From an uncultured Rhodospirillaceae bacterium (GTDB taxonomy: Bacteria; Pseudomonadota; Alphaproteobacteria; Rhodospirillales; Magnetospirillaceae), in assembly GCA_903941095.1 (NCBI GenBank), contig CAJANN010000366.1:19258-83257 (forward strand): a stretch of 64,000 nucleotides of DNA. The letters run 5' to 3'. Under the pieces are notes generated by a model. It saw nothing but the letters and a program-made list of their open reading frames with translations, was not told the origin of the DNA and did no database searches. The stretch's first letter is position 1. Every line of letters begins with the position of its first letter. Of this stretch, positions 40,380 through 49,327 are shown in pieces. A program made the position numbers and the translations under genes.

Positions 40380-41507
40380 ATGACCAAGCCCCTCGACGTT
40401 TCTCCAGGCCCCGCCCAGCCCGCTCCGCAGCCTTTGATCGCCGTGGACCGTGCCGTGGCCGAGCTCAGGCGCGGCGCCGTGGTGGCGGTGCGCGGCGCCG
40501 ACAGCCGGGTCGCCTATGTCCTGGCCGCCGAGGCGGCGACCGCCGAAACCCTGAACCAGCTGACCACCCTGGCCGGGTCGCGGCCGTTCCTGATGCTCAG
40601 CAACCGCCGGGCCGCCGTTCTGGGCCATGCGGTCGCCGGAGCGGCGGCCCGGCTTGACGCCGCCGCCGGCTTCGACGCCCTGACGGTGGCGTGGCTGGCC
40701 GATCCGGTGGTCCGCGACATTCCGGCGCCGGACTGGCGGCAATTGTCCGTTCAGCCGGTCGCCGCCGACACCACCCTGGCCGCCTCGGTGGCGCTGGCCA
40801 AGCTGGCCCGGCTGCTGCCGGCGACGATGGCCGCCGTTCCCACCGCCGGGGCCTTGCTGCTGTCGGGGGTGGTGGTGGTCGATGCCGCCGACATCGCCGA
40901 ATACCAGCAGCATGCCGCCCGGTCGCTGCGCAAGGTGTCGGAAGCCCGGGTGCCGCTGCAGGAGGCCGAAGCCGCCCGCATCGTCGCCTTCCGGCCGGCC
41001 GATGGCGGCATCGAACATCTGGCCATCGTCATCGGCGAGCCCGATACCGCCCAGCCGGTGCTGGCCCGCCTGCATTCGGAATGCTTCACCGGCGATCTGC
41101 TGGGGTCGCTGCGCTGCGATTGCGGCGACCAGCTGCGCGGCGCCATCGCCGAAATCGCCCAGGCCGGGGCCGGCATCTTGCTGTATCTGTCGCAGGAAGG
41201 CCGCGGCATCGGGCTGGTCAACAAGCTGCGGGCCTATCAGTTGCAGGATGACGGTCTCGATACCCTGGACGCCAACCTGCAACTGGGCTTCGACGACGAC
41301 GAGCGCATCTATCTGCCGGCGGCGCAGATGCTGCGGCTGCTGGGGGTCGAAAGCGTGCGGCTGATGACCAACAATCCCCTGAAGGTCGAGGCGCTGGCCG
41401 CGCATGGGGTGGTGGTGGCCGAACGGGTGCCCCATGTCTTTCCGGCCAACGACCACAATCAGTCCTATCTGCGCACCAAGGCGACCAAGGGCGGCCATCT
41501 TTTCTAG
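40380..41507 (+). CDS. ribA: GTP cyclohydrolase II with RibB-like N-terminal region
   Basis: LARLHSECFTGDLLGSLRCDCGDQLRGAIAEIAQAGAGILLYLSQEGRGIGLVNKLRAYQLQDDGLDTLDANLQLGF. Confidence 0.94.
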   Translation: MTKPLDVSPGPAQPAPQPLIAVDRAVAELRRGAVVAVRGADSRVAYVLAAEAATAETLNQLTTLAGSRPFLMLSNRRAAVLGHAVAGAAARLDAAAGFDALTVAWLADPVVRDIPAPDWRQLSVQPVAADTTLAASVALAKLARLLPATMAAVPTAGALLLSGVVVVDAADIAEYQQHAARSLRKVSEARVPLQEAEAARIVAFRPADGGIEHLAIVIGEPDTAQPVLARLHSECFTGDLLGSLRCDCGDQLRGAIAEIAQAGAGILLYLSQEGRGIGLVNKLRAYQLQDDGLDTLDANLQLGFDDDERIYLPAAQMLRLLGVESVRLMTNNPLKVEALAAHGVVVAERVPHVFPANDHNQSYLRTKATKGGHLF

Positions 41508-41580
41508 GCGCCCCGGCATTTTCTGCCGCCGGGGGCATCGGCCCCAAATAAAAATACAATCAAATCAATGACATGTGCTT

Positions 41581-41596
41581 TGGCACTGTGTTTGCA
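41581..41596 (+). promoter_or_regulatory. Sigma54 promoter
   Basis: TGGCAC-TGTGT-TTGCA: exact match to TGGCACN5TTGCA; 30 nt upstream of ATG 41627, preceded by the AT-rich tract AAATAAAAATACAATCAAATCAATG. Confidence 0.8.
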
Positions 41597-41626
41597 AAGG
41601 TCTGGCTGTCCTTTTCGAGGTTAGCC

Positions 41627-42679
41627 ATGAGCATCAGTGCTGCCGCCCAGGCCCCGATTTATTCCGATCCCGACCGGCTGGTTCCGTTCCTGCCGTCGGA
41701 ACGGGCTGACACGGCGCGGGCGGCGGCGGCCGAACGCGCGGCCGCCGGCACCGGTACCGGCAAGCCGCTGTCGATGTTCGCCGAAGAGGAACCCAGCTTC
41801 TGGGACGTTCTGGACGTCATCAACCCGCTGCAGCACATTCCGGTGGTCAACACGCTGTATCAGGAACTGACCGGCGACAAGATCGGCGTCGGCGCCCGTC
41901 TGGCCGGCGGCACCCTGTTCGGCGGACCGATCGGCCTGATCGCCTCGGCGGTCGGCTGCATGATCGAAGAGGAAACCGGCAAGGATATCGGTGGCCACGT
42001 CCTGGCGATGATCAACGGCGACGAAGCCGCTCCGCCGCCCGCCGTGGCCCAGGCCCAGCCGTCATCCCAGCCCCAGCCCGCATCCCAGCCCCAGCCCGCA
42101 TCCCAGGCGGAAACTTTTGCCGAGGCGCCGATCGTCACCCTGCCCGAGCCGGTTGCCGCCGCCGCTCCGGCGGCTGGGCGGATGATGTTTACCGCCGACG
42201 GCATGGTCGCCCCCCCTCCGGCCCTGGCCGCCGCCGCCCAGCCGGCCCAGCCGGCCGAGCCCGCCGCCGTCCAGCAGGTGGCCGCCGCGACCGCCGCGCC
42301 GCATCCCGTTGCCCCCCTGGGGCAGGCTCCCTCGCGCTTCATGCCGTTGCCGGCCCGCAATGCCAGCCTGTCGCCCCAGCCGGTGCCGCTTGTCACCGTG
42401 CCGGTTTCCAATTCCGGCAGCCGGTCGAACATGCCGGTGACCGGGCGCAATGCCGTCACGCAATCCGCCGGACCCAGTGCCCTGGCGGTGCAGAAGGCGA
42501 TGGCCGAACAGGGGCTGGGGGGACAGGTCCATCCCATGCTGCCGTCGGCCGGCCAGACGGCGGCGGGATCGCCGCCGGCGGACTGGGTGCAGTCGATGAC
42601 CAAGGCGCTGGACAAGTATGAACGGGCCGGCAGCCTTGCCGCCCGGCCCCAGCCCGGCACGACCCTGGACCTGCAATGA
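41627..42679 (+). CDS. Hypothetical Ala/Pro/Gln-rich protein
   Basis: MSISAAAQAPIYSDPDRLVPFLPSERADTARAAAAERAAAG...FWDVLDVINPLQHIPVVNTLYQELTGDKIGVGARLAGGTLFGGPIGLIASAVGCMIEEETGKDIGGHVLAMI; then low-complexity region. Confidence 0.75.
   Translation: MSISAAAQAPIYSDPDRLVPFLPSERADTARAAAAERAAAGTGTGKPLSMFAEEEPSFWDVLDVINPLQHIPVVNTLYQELTGDKIGVGARLAGGTLFGGPIGLIASAVGCMIEEETGKDIGGHVLAMINGDEAAPPPAVAQAQPSSQPQPASQPQPASQAETFAEAPIVTLPEPVAAAAPAAGRMMFTADGMVAPPPALAAAAQPAQPAEPAAVQQVAAATAAPHPVAPLGQAPSRFMPLPARNASLSPQPVPLVTVPVSNSGSRSNMPVTGRNAVTQSAGPSALAVQKAMAEQGLGGQVHPMLPSAGQTAAGSPPADWVQSMTKALDKYERAGSLAARPQPGTTLDLQ
42063..42106 (+). repeat. 18-bp in-frame tandem repeat (2.4 copies)
   Basis: CATCCCAGCCCCAGCCCG repeated; encodes SQPQPA units. 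Confidence 0.85.
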
Positions 42680-43176
42680 CGGTGCTGACGGTTGCCGCCG
42701 ATGGCCGGCTGCGCTGGCCGGGGGGCGATCATCCCTGCCGGCTGGGGCGGTCCGGCCCGGTCGCCGACAAGCGGGAAGGCGACGGCGGCACGCCGGTCGG
42801 AACATGGCCGCTGCGCCGGGTGCTGTATCGCCCCGATCGTGTCGCTCCGCCGTCGACCGCCCTGCCGGTCGCCGCCATCGCCCCCGCCGACGGCTGGTGC
42901 GACGATCCCCGGCATGCCGACTACAATCGGCCGGTGGCTTTGCCGCATCCGGCCTCGTGCGAGCGGATGTGGCGGGAAGACGGCCTGTACGATGTCGTGG
43001 TGGTGCTGGGGCACAATGACGATCCGCCGGTGCCCGGCCTGGGCAGCGCCATCTTCCTGCACGTCGCCGACCCGGCCGGCCGGCCGACCGAGGGGTGCGT
43101 CGCCCTGGCCCTGCCGGATCTGCTGGCCGTGCTGGCCGCGTGCGGTCCAGGAGACACCCTGACCGTCCTGTGCTAG
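42676..43176 (+). CDS. L,D-transpeptidase (YkuD) family protein
   Basis: VGTWPLRRVLYRPDR...; AIFLHVADPAGRPTEGCVALALPDLLAVL (HxxxxxxxxxTxGCV); start overlaps upstream stop (ATGA). Confidence 0.86.
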   Translation: MTVLTVAADGRLRWPGGDHPCRLGRSGPVADKREGDGGTPVGTWPLRRVLYRPDRVAPPSTALPVAAIAPADGWCDDPRHADYNRPVALPHPASCERMWREDGLYDVVVVLGHNDDPPVPGLGSAIFLHVADPAGRPTEGCVALALPDLLAVLAACGPGDTLTVLC

Positions 43177-43187
43177 AAGCACGGATC

Positions 43188-44966
43188 ATGAGCACGACCC
43201 GACATTCCCTGGCGCAATTGATGGGCAAGGCCGGACAGGCGGTGCAAAGCGGGCGGGTCGCCGATGCCGACGCCCTGCTGCGCCAGGCCGCCAGGCTGGC
43301 CCCGAAGGATGCCGCCGTCTGGTGCAACCTGGGCATGGTCAGCGCCATGCGGCGGCAGCATGCCGACGCCGTCAGGCAATTCACCCGGGCCTTGGCCCTG
43401 GCCCCCGACCTGGGACCGGCCCATGTCAATCTGGCCCGGGTTCTGTTCGAGCAGGAACGCTATGGCGAGGCGGAAAAGCACGCCCGCCGCGCCGTGGCCC
43501 TGCAGCCCGATGGCCCGATGGAGCTGAAGATCCTGGCCGACGTCATGGTCCGCCGCGGCCGGGTCGGCGAGGGGGCCGACCTGCTGAACCGTGCCCTGGC
43601 CCTGCGTCCCGACTGGGTCGATGCGCTGAATTCCCTGGCCTCGGTCCACCGGCTGGAAGGGCGGCCGCATCAGGCCATCGCCCTGTATCGGCGCTGCATG
43701 GCCATCCGGCCCCTGGAAAGCGCGGCGCGCAATCTGGTGCTGACCCATTATTACGATGCCGCCAGCGACCGCGATTCCCTGGCCGCCGCCGTGGCCGGCT
43801 GGGTCGGGCTGCATGCCGGCATCGTGCCGTTGCCCCCTCCCGCCAACGACCGCGACCGCGACCGCCGGCTGCGCGTCGGCTATGTGTCGGCGGATTTCCG
43901 CAATCATCCGGTGGCCGGCAATGTCGGCCCGGTGCTGACCGGGCATGATCGCAGCGCCTTCGAGGTGTTCGCCTATGGCCTGAACCCCACCGGGGATTCG
44001 GTCACCCGGACCCTGTCGGGGGCGGTGGACCACTGGCGGATGGTCGCCGGCCTGGACGATGCCGCTCTGGCCGGGCGCATCCGCGCCGACGGCATCGACA
44101 TTCTGGTCATCCTGGCCGGCTGGACCGGCGACAACCGCCTGCGGCTGGCCGCCTTGCGGCCGGCGCCGCTGCAGGTCAGCTGGCACGATTTCGGCACCAG
44201 CGGACTGACCGGCATGGATGCCTGGATCACCGATGGGATCATCCATCCGCCTGACCAGACCGGCGAGGCGTTCTGCGAGGAATTGCTGCGGCTGCCGTGC
44301 TTCTATCTGGAGAGCGTTCCGCCCGATGCCCCAGAGGTGACGCTGCCGCCCTGTCTGGCGGGTCGGCCCGTGACCTTCGGGTCATTCAACCATCCGATCA
44401 AGATGACCGACGCCACCCTGGCGCTGTGGGCCGAAACGCTGCGGGCGGTGCCGGACTCGCGGCTGGTGCTGAAATATCGCGACCAGTTCGGCGAAACCGG
44501 CCTGAGACACCGTTTCGCCGAACGGTTCGCCGCCCTGGGGATTGCCGGCGAGCGGCTGGTGTTTCTGGGGCAGACCCAGGAAACCCGCGACCATCTGGCC
44601 GCCTACGGCATGGTCGACATCGCCCTGGACACCTTTCCCTTCAACGGCAGCACGACGACGTGGCAGGCCCTGTACATGGGGGTGCCGGTGGTGTCGCGGG
44701 CGGGATCGCGTTTTGTCGGCCGGGTCGGGCTGTCGCTGCTGACGGCGCTGGGGCTGGACGATCTGGCGGCCGGCAGCGATCGTGATTTCATCGCGGCGGC
44801 GGCGGCCCTGGCCGCCGACCGCGACCGGCTGGCGGCGCTGCGGGCCGGCATGCGCGGCCGGGTCGCCACCTCGCCGCTGGTGGATGCCCCCGCCTATACC
44901 CGCAGCGTCGAAGCGGCGCTGCGCGATCTGTGGCGCCGTCGCTGGTGCCGCGACGGTTCCGCATGA
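43188..44966 (+). CDS. TPR-repeat SPINDLY/OGT-like glycosyltransferase
   Basis: TPR units (ADALLRQAARLAPKDAAVWCNLGMVSAMRRQHADAVRQFTRALALAPDLGPAHVNLARVL); OGT C-terminal motifs LRVGYVSADFRNHPVAGNVGPVLTGHD, QVSWHDFGTSGLTGMDAWITD, DTFPFNGSTTTWQALYMGVPVVSRAG. Confidence 0.92.
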   Translation: MSTTRHSLAQLMGKAGQAVQSGRVADADALLRQAARLAPKDAAVWCNLGMVSAMRRQHADAVRQFTRALALAPDLGPAHVNLARVLFEQERYGEAEKHARRAVALQPDGPMELKILADVMVRRGRVGEGADLLNRALALRPDWVDALNSLASVHRLEGRPHQAIALYRRCMAIRPLESAARNLVLTHYYDAASDRDSLAAAVAGWVGLHAGIVPLPPPANDRDRDRRLRVGYVSADFRNHPVAGNVGPVLTGHDRSAFEVFAYGLNPTGDSVTRTLSGAVDHWRMVAGLDDAALAGRIRADGIDILVILAGWTGDNRLRLAALRPAPLQVSWHDFGTSGLTGMDAWITDGIIHPPDQTGEAFCEELLRLPCFYLESVPPDAPEVTLPPCLAGRPVTFGSFNHPIKMTDATLALWAETLRAVPDSRLVLKYRDQFGETGLRHRFAERFAALGIAGERLVFLGQTQETRDHLAAYGMVDIALDTFPFNGSTTTWQALYMGVPVVSRAGSRFVGRVGLSLLTALGLDDLAAGSDRDFIAAAAALAADRDRLAALRAGMRGRVATSPLVDAPAYTRSVEAALRDLWRRRWCRDGSA

Positions 44967-44984
44967 CCGTCTCGGGAAGCGGTG

Positions 44985-45650
44985 TCAGCCCCGCGACCCG
45001 AAGATCGCCGATCCGACCCGGACATGGGTGGCCCCATCGGCGATGGCCTGTTCGAAATCGCCGCTCATCCCCATGCTGACCACCGGCAGACGGTTGCGGG
45101 CGGCGATGCCGGCCAGCAGGCGGAAATGCGGGGTGGGGTCCTCGTCGGCGGGGGGGATGCACATCACCCCGCGGACATCCAGGTCGTAAGTATCGCGGGC
45201 CAGGGCGATCAGGGCATCGGCCTGGTCGGGGTCGATGCCGGCCTTCTGCGGTTCCCGCCCGGTGTTGACCTGGATCAGGCAGGCCGGCCGCCGGCCGGTG
45301 CGGCGGCTTTCCTCGGCCAGGGCCCGGGCCAGCTTGGGGCGGTCCACCGTCTCGACGACGTCGAACAACGCCACCGCCTCGCGCACCTTGTTGGTCTGCA
45401 GCGGTCCGATCAGGTGCAGCCGGATGCCGGGAAAGGCGGCCTTCAGCCCGGGCCATTTCGCCGCCGCTTCCTGCACGCGGTTCTCGCCGAAGATCCGCTG
45501 TCCGGCCTCCAGGGCCGGCCGGATGGCGGCGTCATCATGGGTCTTCGACACTGCGACCAGCATGATTTCGGCCGGATCGCGGCCGGCGGTCCGGGCGGCG
45601 GCGGCGATGCGGCGGGAAATTTCGGCAAGATTGCTGGCGATGTCGGACAC
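44985..45650 (-). CDS. YggS/PLPBP family pyridoxal phosphate-binding protein
   Basis: ILVAVSKTHDDAAIRPALEAGQRIFGENRVQEAAAKW..HLIGPLQTNKVREAVALFDVVETVD; MGMSGDFEQAIADGATHVRVGSAIFG. Confidence 0.95.
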   Translation of the reverse strand: MSDIASNLAEISRRIAAAARTAGRDPAEIMLVAVSKTHDDAAIRPALEAGQRIFGENRVQEAAAKWPGLKAAFPGIRLHLIGPLQTNKVREAVALFDVVETVDRPKLARALAEESRRTGRRPACLIQVNTGREPQKAGIDPDQADALIALARDTYDLDVRGVMCIPPADEDPTPHFRLLAGIAARNRLPVVSMGMSGDFEQAIADGATHVRVGSAIFGSRG

Positions 45651-45678
45651 GGAGGCGCTGCTCGGTTATGATGGGCGG

Positions 45679-46275
45679 ATGACCCTAGCAGAGGCGGCGC
45701 GACGACTCAAACCCAGTGGATTGCCCAGGGCGATCCTGGTCACCGATGACGGGCGGCGGCCCGATCCGCTGCCGCTGCCCGACAGTCTGCCGCCGGGTTC
45801 CGCGGTCCTGCTGCGCCATTATGCCTCGCCGGTCCGGTCCGTACTGGCGCAGTCCCTGGCAGCCATCTGCCGCCGCCGCCGCCTGCTTTTGCTGGTGGCC
45901 GGCGACTGGCGGCTGGCCGCCCAGGTAAGGGCCGGCGGCGTGCATCTGCCCGAGGGCATGGCCCGGCATGGCTGCCTGTCCCCGGCATTGGGCTGGGTCC
46001 GGCGGCGGAAAGGACTGCTGACGGTGGCCTGCCACAGTCTGCCGGCCTTGGCGCGGGCGCGGCGGCTGAAGGCCGATGCCGCCCTGCTGTCGCCGGTTTT
46101 TTCTACAGCCAGCCATCCCGGCGCCGCTGCGATCGGTGCGGTACGCTGGTCGGCTTGGGTTCGGCGGGCGGGCCTGCCGGCCATCGCCCTGGGAGGGATC
46201 ACCGGCGGGTCGGCATCAAGATTGCGCCTTGCGCCGGTGGCGGGCCTTGCGGCGGTCGGAGGCTGGACCGCTTAG
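45679..46275 (+). CDS. Thiamine phosphate synthase/TenI-like protein
   Basis: LILVTDDGRRPD-type start; LLLVAGDWRLAAQVRAGGVHLPEGMA; VACHSLPALARARRLKADAALLSPVFSTASHPGAAAIGA; PAIALGGIT. Confidence 0.82.
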   Translation: MTLAEAARRLKPSGLPRAILVTDDGRRPDPLPLPDSLPPGSAVLLRHYASPVRSVLAQSLAAICRRRRLLLLVAGDWRLAAQVRAGGVHLPEGMARHGCLSPALGWVRRRKGLLTVACHSLPALARARRLKADAALLSPVFSTASHPGAAAIGAVRWSAWVRRAGLPAIALGGITGGSASRLRLAPVAGLAAVGGWTA

Positions 46276-47012
46276 GGTTTGTGGGCCACCAGGACCAGAT
46301 TTTTGCCGATGGGCGGCGGGAACCGGGTTTCCAGCCAGCGGGTCGGCGGGATGACGACGCTGTCGAACAGTCGGACGGCACCGAGGTTGAAGTCGGTCTT
46401 GCCGCCGATGGTATTGAGCAGCCACCACGGCAGGATGCCGGGCAAATCGAAAAAGTGCAGTTGTTCGATCTCCAGCCCAGCCATCGCCATCAGGCCGACC
46501 AGATCGGAGCGGCGATACCGGCGGAAATGGCCGTGCGCCCGGTCCAGGTCGCTCATGAGCCAGGGCAGGGCCGGTACGAACAGGGCCAGTTTTCCCCCTG
46601 GGGCCAGGGCGTCGGTCATCCAGCGTACCGCCTGGGCATCGTCTTCGATATGTTCAAGGACGTTGACCAGCACAAAGGCGTTGATGCTGTTCGGCGTCAA
46701 AGCGGGTGCGTGACGTTCCAGGGTGTTGTTCAGAACGGCGACGCAGTCGTTTCCGGCGAAGCTCTGTTCCAATCGCCGGGCCAGATGGGTGGCCGGTTCC
46801 ACCAGGGTCAGGCGGTGAACGTGGGGCAGCAGGCGTTCCGACATGGTGCCGATGCCGGCCCCATACTCGACAGTATGGCCGCTGACATAGGGCTCCATCA
46901 GATCGACGATCCAACGGTAATAATTTTTCGAGGCCGACAGGACGTTCAGGTCTTCGCCGGGATAATCGACGGTGTCCGGTCCTGCCGGGGCCACGGTCCT
47001 GTCAGATGACAT
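46272..47012 (-). CDS. Class I SAM-dependent methyltransferase
   Basis: YVSGHTVEYGAGIGTMSERLLPHVHRLTLVEPATHLARRL...NAFVLVNVLEHIEDDAQAVRWMTDALAPGGKLALFVPAL. Confidence 0.88.
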   Translation of the reverse strand: MSSDRTVAPAGPDTVDYPGEDLNVLSASKNYYRWIVDLMEPYVSGHTVEYGAGIGTMSERLLPHVHRLTLVEPATHLARRLEQSFAGNDCVAVLNNTLERHAPALTPNSINAFVLVNVLEHIEDDAQAVRWMTDALAPGGKLALFVPALPWLMSDLDRAHGHFRRYRRSDLVGLMAMAGLEIEQLHFFDLPGILPWWLLNTIGGKTDFNLGAVRLFDSVVIPPTRWLETRFPPPIGKNLVLVAHKP

Positions 47013-47079
47013 CAGGCAACCCATCCGGTTGGATTCAAGCCGGCCAGTGATACCATGTCCGAAACGGGCGGCCACTCAC

Positions 47080-47111
47080 AAAAATGCCCGCGGGACGGAT
47101 CCCGCGGGCAT
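47080..47111 (-). terminator. Rho-independent terminator of porin gene B
   Basis: Minus strand GATGCCCGCGGGA-tccg-TCCCGCGGGCATTTTT. Confidence 0.9.
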
Positions 47112-47134
47112 CTCGATCATCAGAAACCCCGACC

Positions 47135-48298
47135 TTAGAAGGTCAGCGACAGGCCGGTGGCGATCATCCAGCCTTCGTTGTGGTTGGCGTCGCCGGTATT
47201 GCCGGAAACCTTCTGGGATTCGTCGTTCCACTCGGCCCAGCCGCCCGAGGCGACCAGATCGATGCCGGCCGACAGGTTGTACTTGCCCGACACCTGATAA
47301 AGGGTCAAAGCGTCCTGGCCGGCGGCGGTGCTGTCTTCGTTGGCCGAATACAGATAGGCGAAGCTGATCTGCCAGGCGCCGCCGTCATACTGGATGCCGG
47401 CGTCCCAGACATAGCCGTCGATGTTGGTCCCCAGCGGAGCGACGCCGACGCCGCCCTTCTCGTCCAGGATGCGCTGACGGTACGAACCGCCGACGGTGAC
47501 CGGACCATAGGCAAGCTGACCGCCGGCCGACAGTTCCTGCAGGTCGCCGGTGACGCCGGCGGCATTGGCGTCGCCCCACACGAAGCCGGTGGACAGCTTG
47601 ACGCCGACCGGGCCGAAGGTGTTGGCATAGCCGGCACCGACGCCATAGACCGACATCGAGGCCGGCTGGTTGTAATTGTCCTCGCCCTTCGACAGGCCGT
47701 TGCCGCCCGAGGCGTGCGGAATGTACGAGGCGCCCAGGGTCAGGCCATAGAAGGTCGGGGTGACATAGGTGATCTTGTCGGCATTGTCGTCGGTGTCGAT
47801 CTCGGTGGTGCGCATCACCACGACATTGGTCGGCTGGACGATGCTGGCGCCGCTTTGCAGCAGGGCTTCGCCGCCCCAGTTGCCGGCCGCGTCGGGGGCC
47901 ATGACATGCAGCAGGACGGTGCCGTTGGCTTCCGAGCCGACGATGACCTTGCCGATGCCGCTTTCGATGAAGACATAGCTCTTGTCGATGACGTCGGGCG
48001 GGGTCTGCGAGGTCTCGACATTGCCACCGGCTTCCAGCTCGATGTTGATGCCGATCTTCATGCCGTTATCCAGGGTGGTGTCGCCACCGAAGAAAATCTC
48101 GTTGTCGCCCTTGACGTCGACGTTGGCGTAGCCGCGGCCGGTGCCGGCCTCGAAGCCGGAATCCTGCCAGGCGCCGACCACCCACCACTTCGAGAAGCCG
48201 CCCAGGTTCAGCTTGATCTTCTCGGCGGCATTGGCCGAGCCGGCGGTCATCAGGCCGGCGGCCACCAGGGCGGTGCTGGCGATAAGAACTTTCTTCAT
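47135..48298 (-). CDS. Outer-membrane porin, paralog B
   Basis: MKKVLIASTALVAAGLMTAGSANAAEKIKLNLGGFSKWWVVGAWQDSGFEAG...; C-terminal GLSLTF (terminal aromatic Phe). Confidence 0.9.
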   Translation of the reverse strand: MKKVLIASTALVAAGLMTAGSANAAEKIKLNLGGFSKWWVVGAWQDSGFEAGTGRGYANVDVKGDNEIFFGGDTTLDNGMKIGINIELEAGGNVETSQTPPDVIDKSYVFIESGIGKVIVGSEANGTVLLHVMAPDAAGNWGGEALLQSGASIVQPTNVVVMRTTEIDTDDNADKITYVTPTFYGLTLGASYIPHASGGNGLSKGEDNYNQPASMSVYGVGAGYANTFGPVGVKLSTGFVWGDANAAGVTGDLQELSAGGQLAYGPVTVGGSYRQRILDEKGGVGVAPLGTNIDGYVWDAGIQYDGGAWQISFAYLYSANEDSTAAGQDALTLYQVSGKYNLSAGIDLVASGGWAEWNDESQKVSGNTGDANHNEGWMIATGLSLTF

Positions 48299-48498
48299 GG
48301 GGAACCCCTTTGCTTTGGTATGGCCTAAAGTCAGACGCGATGTGTATCGCCTAATTTCAAGGCATCCTATGGTCTGCATGAAAAACGGTCAACCAAGTCA
48401 GTGCGGCGCAGCAAAGATCCGGCGGCACTGTTGCCGAATGGCAACATGACGGCCCACGGGCAAGGAAAGCTTCATCGGCGAATGCAGGAGATGGCCGC

Positions 48499-48816
48499 TC
48501 AGGTCGAGCGGACCAGAACAACCTTATGGGCCATGATGATGGCCCGAAAGGCCGGGCCGGTTTTTGCCCATTCCACGATGTCGACCTTGAACGGCAGGTC
48601 CGATTCCGAAAAATCGTCCCGCAACGCCCCGCTGGTCTCCAGGGGCAGGGGAGTGTCGCCCATGATCACCAGATCCAAATCCGAGAATGGCCTGGCTTTC
48701 CAGGTCGCCCGCGAGCCAAAGACCCATACGTCGCGGTCCGGCACATGGCGCTTGAGGACGGTGCGGACATGCTCCAGGTCGGCGGGGGCAATGTCGATGC
48801 CGGGGGCATCATTCAT
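48499..48816 (-). CDS. MNT-type nucleotidyltransferase (antitoxin-like)
   Basis: VWVFGSRATWKARPFSDLDLVIMGD (GSx10SDxD motif). Confidence 0.88.
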   Translation of the reverse strand: MNDAPGIDIAPADLEHVRTVLKRHVPDRDVWVFGSRATWKARPFSDLDLVIMGDTPLPLETSGALRDDFSESDLPFKVDIVEWAKTGPAFRAIIMAHKVVLVRST

Positions 48817-49217
48817 GCCGGCCTGCTTTTCAGGCGGTCCAGCAGATATTCTGCCTCGGCAAGAAAATCATCGATCCCCCTCACCACTTCAAGGGCGACA
48901 TCTTCATCATAGGTGTGACTGGTTTTGGCGCGCATGTCGCGATAAATCCGCCAGCGAGGCCAGTCGCCACGCAGAAGTCCCCGCTGGTTTCCACTGCGGA
49001 TCAGGTCGGAAAAGTTCATTTCATCGAACTCGGCCGGATTGGCGGCGGCCATCGCCAGATGCCGCTTCAGCATTTTATGGGAAAGTTCGTAGGTGAATTC
49101 AAAGCGCTGGATCAACCCATCGCGAATTTGGGTATCCGCCACATTCTGCCGATAGCGGCTCAGTCCCTCGCGCAGGCGATTGACGGTATTTTCCAGGGGG
49201 GTGACGTCCAGGCTCAT
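48813..49217 (-). CDS. HEPN-domain (HI0074-like) nucleotidyltransferase substrate-binding/toxin-like protein
   Basis: MSLDVTPLENTVNRLREGLSRY...IQRFEFTYELSHKMLKRHL...YRDMRAKTSHTYDEDVALEVV; R-x4-H motif (RAKTSH). Confidence 0.86.
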   Translation of the reverse strand: MSLDVTPLENTVNRLREGLSRYRQNVADTQIRDGLIQRFEFTYELSHKMLKRHLAMAAANPAEFDEMNFSDLIRSGNQRGLLRGDWPRWRIYRDMRAKTSHTYDEDVALEVVRGIDDFLAEAEYLLDRLKSRPA

Positions 49218-49272
49218 CCTGCCGCTCTTCGTCCATCCATCGGCAGCATACCGGGCGGGCATCCGTCCGGGC

Positions 49273-49306
49273 AAAAAGAAAGGGCGGCCGAAGCCGCCCT
49301 TTCCCC
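49273..49306 (-). terminator. Rho-independent terminator of porin gene A
   Basis: Minus strand GGGGAAAGGGCGGC-TTCG-GCCGCCCTTTCTTTTT. Confidence 0.9.
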
Positions 49307-49327
49307 AACTTTTGCCGAAGCGTTCGA

